This document shows, piece after piece, positions 1 to 5,912 of a stretch of DNA of 8,229 nt; positions within the stretch are counted from its first letter, which is position 1, and each line of letters starts with the position of its first letter. The notes beneath the pieces are model-generated. The model was not told where the DNA came from. It saw only the letters and a list, made by a program, of their open reading frames with translations, and made no database searches. The DNA is from DATAPE01 sp034667525 (GTDB lineage Bacteria; Actinomycetota; CADDZG01; WHSQ01). The position numbers were made by a program, and so were the translations under genes. The DNA lies in NCBI GenBank assembly GCA_034667525.1, contig JAXDJO010000059.1, forward strand, positions 1 through 8,229. The letters run 5' to 3'.

Positions 1-59
1 GGCATCGATCAGGTCGAGGACCTTGCGGCGGAACTCCGGTGGTTAACCCGTCTCCCCAT
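1..59 (-). pseudogene. IS3-family transposase OrfA, N-terminal start only
   Basis: Only the first codons of the gene are inside the window, which it leaves at the left edge. On the minus strand, 42..1 reads PPEFRRKVLDLIDA, the typical start of IS3-type OrfA proteins, which supply the DNA-binding helix-turn-helix half of the transposase. An ATG at 59..57 has a good ribosome binding site, AAGGAG at 72..67, 7 nt upstream. That ATG reads MGRRV and then goes out of frame: one extra base around position 43 would join it to PPEF. In the PPEF frame a TAA lies directly upstream with no start between. So either the copy is inactivated by a one-base deletion or the read has an error there. The insertion sequence end should lie between about 75 and 115, but I cannot fix the inverted repeat without the other end. 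Confidence 0.6.
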
Positions 60-130
60 CCCTGTGCTCCTTGTTCAGGTGACACAGGAATCCAATAACG
101 AAACTCGCATGAAACCGGGGGAAGACCGTC

Positions 131-383
131 GTGTCCGAAGAACCGGGTCAACTTCAACTTCGGGGGCATCGCATACAAGCCGGGCGAGACCTTCCAGGCC
201 GATGAGATACCCGGCTCATTCTTATCGCTCGACTACATTGGACCGGCTAATAGGCCGGCGAAAGCGAAAGCCAAGAAGTAGATAAAGGTTGGGCATTACA
301 CGAAGGTGTATCTGCTGGGTGCTCGTAACACCGAGATATCTGACGGATACACCGACGCTAAGAGGCCGGTCCCGCAAGATTAG
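131..383 (+). pseudogene. Decayed small phage-like protein gene
   Basis: A coding trace in one frame runs from 138 to 383. It reads NRVNFNFGGIAYKPGETF, then a lysine/alanine-rich stretch ending KAKAKK, a TAG at 279-281, and continues in the same frame as KVGHYTKVYLLGARNTEISD to a TAG at 381-383. No start codon exists in this frame at the 5' end. A GTG at 131 with GGGGGA at 117-122 (8 nt spacing) enters the frame if one G near 137 is removed, giving MSKNRVNF. The compact N-terminal style resembles small virion or connector-like proteins of actinobacterial phages, but I cannot name a family. The internal TAG may separate two adjacent small genes, the second now starting with ATA (282-284) where ATG would be expected, or may be a nonsense mutation in one gene. 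The 3' end also forms part of the direct repeat with 1564-1635. Confidence 0.5.
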
Positions 384-406
384 GGGCCGGCCCTTTTGCG
401 CGTTCC
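336..406 (+). repeat. Direct repeat copy 1: gene 3' end plus terminator
   Basis: This segment recurs in the same orientation at 1564-1635. The core 356-406 matches 1586-1635 except for G362 (A in the other copy) and an extra C at 393. Upstream of the core the match is looser but both copies encode a similar peptide ending AKRPVPQD followed by TAG. Downstream the match stops sharply after gcgcgttcc in both copies. A gene 3' end repeated together with its terminator is what site-specific integration into a gene end leaves behind, though simple segmental duplication would look alike. Confidence 0.85.
364..397 (+). terminator. Intrinsic terminator after the phage-like relic
   Basis: A 10-bp stem, GGCCGGTCCC at 364-373 with GGGGCCGGCC at 383-392 (one G-U pair), encloses a 9-nt loop and is followed by one C and four T. 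The upstream arm is coding, since the TAG of the relic gene lies in the loop. Its plus-strand polarity fits termination of that gene and insulation of the small gene starting at 476. Confidence 0.8.
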
Positions 407-475
407 TTACTTGCCCTGCTTGTATTCAAGGCTTCCTCTGTCGCCTAATAGAGCAATCAAGGAAAGGGATCTCAA

Positions 476-820
476 GTGGATGTCGGTACGGTTCACGCGT
501 ACGCCGATGGGTTCGCCGTGGCTGTCGTGGCCGATGACACCGACAGGATTTCAGGCTACCTATCAGAAGAGCTAAAGGGGAACATCGCCGAGGTTCTCGG
601 CGGACTCCCCCGATCCATCCGTGGTGCGGAGGTTCTTAGTGTCACTTGCCCGGAGGATGACGAATGCATATCGGTTACGAGGTTCAGCGGCTTCCGAGGC
701 GCGGCGATGCTGCGAGCCACCTGGATAGAAGAACAACAACAGCACCAGCCTGTGATTCGAGCGGCTTGGATCGTCGACGGCAAGGTTAAGGAAGGCCAGG
801 GGGCCGAGCGGGCTTCGTAA
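476..820 (+). CDS. Small NTF2-like-fold candidate protein, paralog A
   Basis: An intact 114-aa soluble protein of unknown function with no signal peptide or membrane segment. The GTG start at 476 is chosen because ggaaaggga (461-469) lies 6 nt upstream and because the paralog at 7289 begins at the equivalent GTG. Order of segments: helix MDVGTVHAYADGFAVAVV, a middle region with AEVLGGLPR (about residues 38-46), then strands around SVTRF and MLRATW, ending in IVDGK. The pattern of a first helix followed by 'I/V-A-E-V-L-x-x-L-P-R' and late antiparallel strands suggests a SnoaL/NTF2-like cone fold; this is inference. It shares 31 of its first 53 residues with paralog B. It may serve as a small ligand-binding or immunity-like factor, but nothing in the sequence identifies a substrate. 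The gene stands alone between a terminator and a gene-poor stretch. Confidence 0.8.
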   Translation: MDVGTVHAYADGFAVAVVADDTDRISGYLSEELKGNIAEVLGGLPRSIRGAEVLSVTCPEDDECISVTRFSGFRGAAMLRATWIEEQQQHQPVIRAAWIVDGKVKEGQGAERAS

Positions 821-822
821 GG

Positions 823-834
823 GGGCCGCGGCCC
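823..834. repeat. GC-rich perfect palindrome just after paralog A
   Basis: GGGCCGCGGCCC is a perfect 12-bp palindrome 2 bp beyond the TAA of the gene ending at 820. There is no T-tract, so it is not a standard intrinsic terminator. A related GC palindrome also preceded by taaggggg lies downstream of paralog B at about 7698-7716. Confidence 0.5.
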
Positions 835-911
835 GGCACGCCCTGGGCTACGTGGCTTATCGGCAGCGGATGGGTCCGCTTGAGCTTTGGACCCTTCAGG
901 CTTTCTATTGC

Positions 912-1118
912 TCAGAAAGCTTCTGCGATTTCGTGTTCCAGCATGGCCTCAAGCCACGCCGCTAGGGGGAGCTCCTCGCGAAACTCCGCGGTCCTCAGAC
1001 GGTCGAAATGACGGCGATCAAGGCCACGTCGATCACCATCTAGGCACGGATGGGCTGTTGAGTCATCGCCTCGGCGATCAACGTCGCGGCGATTCGGTTC
1101 GATATTGGATCCGCTCAT
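912..1118 (-). CDS. Possible small protein, weak
   Basis: A 68-residue minus-strand frame from ATG at 1118. The first half is rich in D and R, which is typical of a non-coding GC-rich frame. The last 27 residues, including EFREELPLAAWLEAMLEHEI, look like a genuine amphipathic helical segment and end at a TGA. A GAGAGG lies about 11 nt before the ATG, further than ideal. A neighbouring minus-strand frame contains a coding-like stretch, AATLIAEAMTQQPIRA, ending at a TAG, so the two could be halves of one frameshifted gene. I do not recognise the protein. It could be a pseudogene fragment rather than an active gene. Confidence 0.25.
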   Translation of the reverse strand: MSGSNIEPNRRDVDRRGDDSTAHPCLDGDRRGLDRRHFDRLRTAEFREELPLAAWLEAMLEHEIAEAF

Positions 1119-1563
1119 TATTCTGTGTTCCTCTCCTCGGCCTGCCGCCGTCAGACCCTCACCGTGAAGAGGGGCCCACAAGGGATAAGATGGTTGTTCC
1201 GAAACGGGATGTTGGTTGTCGGCGGATCATTGGCTGTCACACCGACTCCCCAGGAACCCAAGCCTATGCTGCCGGGACATGCTTGTCTAGCTTAAGTGCC
1301 GCTACGATGTTTGCGAAGGTGGGGCTTCCCCCGCTCTTTTGTTGACCGGCGAAGCCGACCCCCCCGGCGCCTTCGGGCGGGCCTAACCACCGCAGCCCTC
1401 CTATCAGGTTCTTAGACCACTTGGAAATGAGAAGACCCCGAATGATTGCGGCGCGTCAGACAACCCACTCCCGCCACACGATCTTAGGATTTTTCCTGAT
1501 ACCCACGGGCGTCACCGACTCGATAGCGAGCTGAAGCATCCGGCTCGGTCTGGGTAAGAGGAG

Positions 1564-1635
1564 TATCTGCCGGATGCACCGAACACGCTAAAAGGCCGGT
1601 CCCGCAAGATTAGGGGCCGGCCTTTTGCGCGTTCC
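1564..1635 (+). repeat. Direct repeat copy 2
   Basis: Second copy of the segment at 336-406, here preceded by unrelated sequence. It still encodes a peptide close to the relic gene's end, VSAGCTEHAKRPVPQD then TAG at 1611-1613 (copy 1 reads ISDGYTDAKRPVPQD). In this frame a TAG at 1524-1526 lies upstream and no start codon is evident, so it is only a gene tail. On the other strand the same bases encode the final 15 residues of the TIM-barrel protein, which indicates that the repeat junction at 1635 cut or replaced that gene's original end. Confidence 0.85.
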
Positions 1636-2658
1636 ACGGGGCCGGCGGCCTGCTGCAAGCAAGGTCAATGCTCCAGCGACGGCGAGCATCCGCCACGGAT
1701 GCGCGCTCGCCCGCAATGTCGCCCTGAGCGTGGCGCGGAGGATGACCGCGCGCGATGTTCCTTTCGGAGCGGTCACCGCTTCTTTCCAGTCCAAGGCCCG
1801 GAGCCGGGAAAGAAAACCCTGCTGGACGCATCCCTCGAGGCTGTGGATCAGGATGTCGTCACACCAGTGCCGAGCCAGGAGAAGATCTCGCGCCAGTTCC
1901 TCCCAGCCAAGGGTTGGCATCTGTGGTGAGCCCGGGATGTCCGGGCCACCACCGGTGGTGCCCACGCCGATCGCCTCCGCCTCAGGGCCGTAGCTCCACA
2001 GGAATCCGGGTCCGACGCCCGGCATGAATGAGGAGTACAGCATCCAGACCTCGCGATCGGTTCTCACGTCGACCAGCGCGAGCCGCTGCAACATCGTCGA
2101 CCGGGCCTGTCTTTCCTCGGCGATCAGGGGGAATTGGTAGTTCTCGACGAACCATCCGTCCGCCCGGATGCGCTCGACCAATTCCTGGTAGGCGGCCCGA
2201 GACAGTCTTGGTCGCTGTCGATCGAGTAGCCGCGGCAGCAGCATGGGGACGAGGCCCCATGGGTTGTCAATGATCTGGCGGTAGATGCGGGCGTCCGGCT
2301 CGATGTCCAGCCCGACCCCGTCCCAAACCAGCCCATGTTCCTTCGTCCAGGCCCTCCATTCGTCATAGCGGGCCGCGGCCACGGGCGCGTTGTCGGCGGT
2401 GAAGTAGTAACCGTCCTCGAGGGGGACCAGCGGGATGCCCACGACGGGGATGCTGGCCCCATTGAGCTGGCGGACGAATGCGGCGCGCTCGTCGCTAAAA
2501 TCCGAAACCATCAGTGCGACACGGGCCGCCAACGCTTGCAGATCGTTGATGACGACCTCGTCGGCCAACAGGGGTGCGAGGTGAGCGCGATCCAGTTCAC
2601 ATGCGAACGTCAACCTCGGTCGCGCCGCGGTGAGATCTTCCGACAACACGGTCCTCAT
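1588..2658 (-). CDS. Uncharacterised TIM-barrel protein with GH18-like active-site motif
   Basis: A 356-aa protein of unknown substrate. Eight strand-like segments can be read in order: LTFACELD (17-24), VALMVSDF (47-54), PVVGIPLV (71-78), GVGLDIEPD (114-122), VENYQFPL (171-178), VWMLYSS (204-210), IGVGTTGG (230-237) and ILIHSLEG (269-276), as expected for a (beta/alpha)8 barrel. WDGVGLDIE at 112-120 closely resembles the GH18 catalytic signature DGxxxDxE, with the last Glu (120) as candidate acid and Asp118 beside it. There is no signal peptide; a short hydrophobic stretch lies near 324-336. The start ATG 2658 is preferred because GGAGGG (2671-2666) is 7 nt upstream; ATG 2661 or 2676 are alternatives. 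Residues 342-356 are encoded by the repeat, so the native C-terminus was probably replaced. It lies 141 bp after the LYWLPLGAGG gene and may be cotranscribed. It could act on glycans or be non-enzymatic. Confidence 0.75.
   Translation of the reverse strand: MRTVLSEDLTAARPRLTFACELDRAHLAPLLADEVVINDLQALAARVALMVSDFSDERAAFVRQLNGASIPVVGIPLVPLEDGYYFTADNAPVAAARYDEWRAWTKEHGLVWDGVGLDIEPDARIYRQIIDNPWGLVPMLLPRLLDRQRPRLSRAAYQELVERIRADGWFVENYQFPLIAEERQARSTMLQRLALVDVRTDREVWMLYSSFMPGVGPGFLWSYGPEAEAIGVGTTGGGPDIPGSPQMPTLGWEELARDLLLARHWCDDILIHSLEGCVQQGFLSRLRALDWKEAVTAPKGTSRAVILRATLRATLRASAHPWRMLAVAGALTLLAAGRRPRGTRKRPAPNLAGPAF
1590..1626. terminator. Bidirectional intrinsic terminator
   Basis: A 14-bp stem (1590-1603 with 1613-1626, one G-T pair) begins with AAAA and ends with TTTT, with a 9-nt loop. 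It therefore presents a U-tract on both strands. On the minus strand it terminates the operon that ends with the TIM-barrel gene, whose stop codon (1590-1588) lies at the far base of the stem. Copy 1 lacks the full A-run on its left side and so is polar. Confidence 0.8.
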
Positions 2659-2799
2659 CATTCCACCCTCCGCCATCACGCCTCGATCTCTACCAGCACG
2701 CGGGAAGCAGTGAGGCTTTCGAGCCGCCAACGACCGCACTGAACAAGCTGCGCATTCTCTTGCGTTGGATAATCTCCGCTGCGCCGTCCGCTTTCCCGA
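2659..2799. other. Intergenic gap between two minus-strand genes
   Basis: The 141 bp between the LYWLPLGAGG gene and the TIM-barrel gene contain no terminator-like hairpin with a T-run and no gene. The ribosome binding site GGAGGG of the downstream gene is at 2671-2666. Read-through from the upstream operon is therefore possible, but I see no clear -10/-35 pair that would decide it. Confidence 0.4.
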
Positions 2800-3570
2800 T
2801 CACAGGGCGGTCGGAAGGACCGAGCTTTCTGATTGTTGTTGCGGGGCGAGTGGTTCCCTTGTTTCGGAGAGATGGGCCAGGCGGATTCCGGCGTCCCAGC
2901 CTGGCGCACGTCCGCCCATGGGGGGACTGATCTCCTCCGGTCGCATACCGGTTCGCGCCAAGAGCCATGAGATGACCGAGTTGGAGTTCCACATCTCGCC
3001 CAGGTCGAGCTCATCTCGTCCCCAGAGAAGGGGCGGAACAGTTCCGACGAGCTCAAGCAATCGAAGCGCTTTAGCTTGATCATCGCTGAGTCGTTGGGGA
3101 CCATCGACTGCTTCGGCGACATCCGCGATGAGCCCGTTCGGCCAACGCCGGATCTCATAACGGAATGCCCTGAACCGAGCTAAGCGTCGACTTCCCACCG
3201 GGCCTTCGACCGCGCACCCTCGGCTCGCGCCGGCCCCGTCGGGTATCGGCCACGCATTCTCGATTACGAAGCGGCCTTTGGGCAATGTGATCTCCAGGGC
3301 TGAGTGGTAGAGATCGAGCGGTCGCCGGCGTTCTACGAGTGCGTGGATGAGCTCATATGCGCGACCGTTGAATCGAACGAAGCGTCCTCCCGCCCCTAGC
3401 GGGAGCCAGTACAAATCGATACTCGCGCTTAGGCCAGGCCCTTCGATCGAGGGAAGCCGCTTAGACGGGGGGCGAAGCAAACCAGCGTCGATCATGCGCT
3501 TGTCAAATAGCCCTCTGAGGGGTCGGGTGCGCCTCTCCCAGACGGCTTTAGATAAAGGAGAGAAGATCAT
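2800..3570 (-). CDS. Uncharacterised LYWLPLGAGG-motif protein, third gene of coupled operon
   Basis: A 256-aa cytoplasmic protein of a family I recognise from actinobacterial genomes but which has no assigned function. Conserved-looking blocks are IDLYWLPLGAGGRFVRFNGR (51-70), LDLYHSALEI (85-94), GRFVIENAWPIPDG (99-112), the segment WNSNSVISWLLARTG (194-208) and GGRAPGWDAG (219-228). The order 'YHSALE ... GRFVIE ... WNSNS-hydrophobic' resembles the His-first, Asn-Cys-later order of permuted papain-like (YiiX/LRAT) folds, with Ser where the catalytic Cys would sit; this is speculative. The ATG at 3570 overlaps the TGA of the SRPBCC gene (ATGA), which supports this start; GGTGAG lies 6 nt upstream. 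The first 50 residues are variable-looking, and the last 25, after GWDAG, look like a non-conserved extension. The coupling implies the product is needed together with the SRPBCC and membrane proteins. Confidence 0.8.
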   Translation of the reverse strand: MIFSPLSKAVWERRTRPLRGLFDKRMIDAGLLRPPSKRLPSIEGPGLSASIDLYWLPLGAGGRFVRFNGRAYELIHALVERRRPLDLYHSALEITLPKGRFVIENAWPIPDGAGASRGCAVEGPVGSRRLARFRAFRYEIRRWPNGLIADVAEAVDGPQRLSDDQAKALRLLELVGTVPPLLWGRDELDLGEMWNSNSVISWLLARTGMRPEEISPPMGGRAPGWDAGIRLAHLSETREPLAPQQQSESSVLPTAL

Positions 3571-4211
3571 GGTCGCTCACCGAAACGCCGGCAATGTTTG
3601 CGACTGTGGTCTAGACGCTCAGCTCGCCGCTTGATACCGAGGAGGCACTTGCGCATCATGGGGAAATCCGCCACCTCAAGTAATGGGATCCACAACACGG
3701 TCGAGGGGTGCCGCCACGTGGCGTGAGAGCGCACTCGAGTCACCAAACGCGTTCTCCCATGGCGCATCGGAGTCAGTGTCCAGAGCCAGGTGGATTGTTT
3801 GCTCTCTTGATTCCACCATATGATCGAGCGGCCCGGCTTGAAGTCCTTGACCCATAGCCCCGTGCTCCCACCAGGGCCCATCGGGATGGCGTCGCCCACG
3901 TGGATGTGCTGGAACTCCGGCACGATCGTCTCAGTGCTGTGGTGGCCGAAGTTGTCGAGAAGATCGTAGCTGTACCAACCTGCGCGGCCGAAGCCAATCT
4001 GGACGATCCACGGCCATATGGCCTCCGGAAGGGCGTCGACGGTGACGGCTCGAGTGGCGTTAAACATCGGGTGTGTAACGACTTCGTCTCCGGGCATGCT
4101 TCGAGCGATTTCTTCATGCGTGGCGCCCCAATTCAGTTGCCAGGGTCGGTAGAACCGGAAGTAGCCTGCGGCTATCACTCCGCTGGCAATAAGAACCAGC
4201 GTCGGCGTCAC
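3567..4211 (-). CDS. Membrane-anchored SRPBCC (START-like) protein
   Basis: A 214-aa protein with one N-terminal membrane helix (residues 2-20, TPTLVLIASGVIAAGYF), then an SRPBCC/polyketide-cyclase-like hydrophobic-cavity domain. Family-typical stretches are ATRAVTVDALPEAIWPWIVQ with the following GRAGWYSYDLLDN, VGDAIPMGP, WLWTLTP with TRLVTRVR, and the end LEVADFPMMRKCLLGIKRRA. Such domains bind lipids or other hydrophobic ligands. The GTG at 4211 is preferred over the upstream ATG at 4277 because it makes a 4-bp GTGA overlap with the TGA of the membrane gene and places the membrane helix at the N-terminus; the longer version would add an Arg-rich non-conserved leader that overlaps the upstream gene by 70 bp. 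The stop overlaps the next ATG. The domain most likely faces the cytoplasm or outer face next to the six-helix protein; which side cannot be decided here. Confidence 0.85.
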   Translation of the reverse strand: MTPTLVLIASGVIAAGYFRFYRPWQLNWGATHEEIARSMPGDEVVTHPMFNATRAVTVDALPEAIWPWIVQIGFGRAGWYSYDLLDNFGHHSTETIVPEFQHIHVGDAIPMGPGGSTGLWVKDFKPGRSIIWWNQESKQSTWLWTLTPMRHGRTRLVTRVRSHATWRHPSTVLWIPLLEVADFPMMRKCLLGIKRRAERLDHSRKHCRRFGERP

Positions 4212-4855
4212 GTCGCCCGCCCTTCGCTCTGGACGTCTGTTGCGACGAACCGAAGCCCAGGCGAGGTCACCTGCCAACAGCTGTGGAGCAGGGACGCGCC
4301 CATGGCCGCGAAGGCCAGATCGCGGATGCCAGCCGACGCGGTCTTAGCGAGGTCGGGAAGTCCCGACGATGCAGCAACGAGAACGACCCCTGCCATCAAC
4401 GTCCACGCGGTCCAGCGTGGAAGCACTGCTGCTTGGAGCATTGTGAGCCCAAGCGTCAAGCCAGCCACGACCATTAGGATTCCGTGGATGGCAATCGCAG
4501 GGCCTAGATGCTGAACGAGGACGTCCCAGTTGCTCGTGCGTTGCGCAAGAGCAAAGACCACGGTACCGGAGAAGAAGACGAATGTGTACGCGTAACCGAT
4601 AGTAGCGACAAGACCGAGGCGACTCATCCAGGGCCGCTGGAGCACGTACAGCCCAACAATGAAGAAAGGGATGGCGGCCTCCGCAGCCAGAGTGAGAGTT
4701 AGCTGCATGGTGGAGAAACCACCTTGGGCGAACTCGATTATATCGGAGATGAAATAGAGGATCGAGAAGAGAAGCGCCGCCAGGCCGATGGTGAAGGACA
4801 GTCGCTTGGATGGGCCGCTAACCAGCCTGGGATCCGGAATCACTTGTGTGGCCAT
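4208..4855 (-). CDS. Six-helix membrane protein of unknown function
   Basis: A 215-aa protein, first gene of the coupled operon. Hydrophobic segments lie at about 21-39, 51-72, 80-104, 117-143, 148-166 and 176-194, with a cytoplasmic-type N-terminus (MATQVIPDPR) and a short polar tail. Few charged residues fall within the helices; Asp38 and Glu41 follow the first helix and Glu59 sits inside the second. I do not recognise a transporter signature. It resembles the many uncharacterised DUF-type polytopic proteins of actinobacteria. The ATG at 4855 has GAGG about 6 nt upstream. Its TGA overlaps the GTG of the SRPBCC gene by 4 bp, so translation is probably coupled and the products may form a membrane complex. 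Confidence 0.8.
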   Translation of the reverse strand: MATQVIPDPRLVSGPSKRLSFTIGLAALLFSILYFISDIIEFAQGGFSTMQLTLTLAAEAAIPFFIVGLYVLQRPWMSRLGLVATIGYAYTFVFFSGTVVFALAQRTSNWDVLVQHLGPAIAIHGILMVVAGLTLGLTMLQAAVLPRWTAWTLMAGVVLVAASSGLPDLAKTASAGIRDLAFAAMGASLLHSCWQVTSPGLRFVATDVQSEGRAT

Positions 4856-5245
4856 GCTTACCTCTTAGGACGCCTGCTAGGAAGATGCGCCTGTTATCAG
4901 TGTGTCTTGTGTGGGACGGCTACGTAGGGGCCGAACGGCCCCTCTTCTGCGGGAACCTCGATCTGAACCGACGAAGTCGTTGGTGAGACATGCGCTGGTC
5001 GGTGGTTGCGGGCCGAGCGTCACAGGGATTGGGAGCCGAATCGACCCAAAGACTTCTCAAGCTGAATCGATGGTTCTGAAAGCTTCGCAACAATGAAGAG
5101 TTCAATGCAGAACAAAGCACATCTCAACCGGCTCAAGTGCTAGGCCGGATGGCCCCCTTAAGTGGGTCCCTTGGACCCTAGGTCTCCACCGGCTTCTTGG
5201 ACATCATGGGAAGAAGGATTAGGAAAGACTGAGAAGGAAAGAAGG
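4856..5245. promoter_or_regulatory. Divergent intergenic region, presumed promoters
   Basis: These 390 bp separate the minus-strand operon from the plus-strand DoxX-type gene and should hold both promoters. I could not find a -10/-35 pair strong enough to name for either side. Two hairpins are visible: AGGGGCC (4926-4932) with GGCCCCT (4937-4943) around a 4-nt loop, and GGGTCC (5164-5169) with GGACCC (5173-5178) around a 3-nt loop, the second lying about 70 bp before the DoxX start, where it would be in the leader. The short frames here on both strands look non-coding. Confidence 0.4.
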
Positions 5246-5854
5246 ATGAGGACCATGGTTGTGACGGAAAGGTCGGTTCCCCGAGTCGAGATCGATGAGC
5301 TATCGATTCCCGAGGCTGAGATTGTGCGGCCAAAGGGGGGCAGGTTCTGGGGCGTGCTTCGTCTCCTGATGGGGTTTACGTTCCTGTGGGCATTTCTCGA
5401 CAAGACGTTCGCTTTAGGCTTCGCAACCGGCCGCAATCCCAAGACCGGTGGGATCAACTTCTTCGGTCCTGACGCGTGGATCCGCGGCGGTTCCCCGACC
5501 GACGGGTTCCTTGGCTTTGGTCTCCACACCAAAGAGCCATTCCTTAGTTTCTTCCACGGCATGGTGGGTTCGACCTTTGTCGAGTGGGCCTTTATGATCT
5601 CGCTTCTGGGGATCGGCATCGCGCTGATGTTGGGAATCGTCACCCGTATCGCGGCGATCGGCGGGGCAGTCTTGTTGGTAATGATGTACTTGGCAGGATC
5701 TGTCTTTCCTGCAAACAATCCGCTGATCGACGAGCACATCATCGATGCGGTAGTCCTCGTCGGTATCGCTTACGTTGGCGCCGGCCGCTACCTCGGTCTT
5801 GGCAACAAGTGGCGCAAGACGAGGCTAGTGAAGAGGTTCCCAATTCTCGAATAG
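5246..5854 (+). CDS. DoxX-type membrane protein
   Basis: A 202-aa four-helix membrane protein of the DoxX/DoxD-like superfamily, whose best-known members are subunits of thiosulfate:quinone oxidoreductase; many actinobacterial members are uncharacterised. Helices lie at about 36-58 (FWGVLRLLMGFTFLWAFLDK), 101-130, 134-153 and 163-184. Conserved-looking loops are AWIRGGSPTDGFL (78-90), NNPLIDEHIIDA (158-168) and GAGRYLGLG (178-186), and the C-terminus is basic. The first 30 residues are a polar cytoplasmic extension. ATG 5246 is chosen because AAGGA (5234-5238) is 7 nt upstream; ATG 5255 is also possible. A frame upstream of 5246 is non-coding in character. It is monocistronic, ending 28 bp before a strong terminator. 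A redox-partner or stress-related role is possible, but no sulfur-oxidation gene is adjacent. Confidence 0.88.
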   Translation: MRTMVVTERSVPRVEIDELSIPEAEIVRPKGGRFWGVLRLLMGFTFLWAFLDKTFALGFATGRNPKTGGINFFGPDAWIRGGSPTDGFLGFGLHTKEPFLSFFHGMVGSTFVEWAFMISLLGIGIALMLGIVTRIAAIGGAVLLVMMYLAGSVFPANNPLIDEHIIDAVVLVGIAYVGAGRYLGLGNKWRKTRLVKRFPILE

Positions 5855-5882
5855 CCCATGGTCCTTAGCACACTGACACCAG

Positions 5883-5912
5883 GGAGGCGGCCGATCTCGG
5901 CCGCCTCCTTTT
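5883..5912 (+). terminator. Strong intrinsic terminator of the DoxX-type gene
   Basis: GGAGGCGGCCG (5883-5893) pairs perfectly with CGGCCGCCTCC (5898-5908) around a 4-nt loop and is followed by TTTT. It lies 28 bp after the stop codon and isolates this gene from the recombinase relic. Confidence 0.92.

Larger units (their letters stand above)
821..1562. other. 740-bp stretch without a convincing gene
   Basis: No reading frame here has convincing coding character. The long plus-strand frame 887-1345 has a composition unlike a folded protein. A minus-strand frame at 912..1118 is listed separately as weak. On the minus strand 1539..1456 reads a 27-residue peptide, MLQLAIESVTPVGIRKNPKI and on, that looks like a gene fragment but is too short to assign. 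Other structures seen are an inverted repeat GGGTCC (872-877) with GGACCC (889-894), a GGGG-ctt-CCCC hairpin followed by a T-rich run near 1321-1340, and a small TTCG-loop hairpin near 1370. The stretch reads as degraded former coding DNA. Confidence 0.5.

Noticed and set aside
887..1345. 152-codon plus-strand open frame
   Set aside because: Composition is rich in Arg, Pro, Gly, Ser and Cys with no helix or strand pattern, no good ribosome site, and it contains a competing minus-strand segment.
1625..2742. Several plus-strand and alternate minus-strand frames of 70-135 codons
   Set aside because: All overlap the TIM-barrel gene and have shadow-frame composition.
4920..5120. Short minus-strand frame in the divergent intergenic region
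   Set aside because: Arg- and Ser-rich with no recognisable motif; the region is better explained as regulatory.
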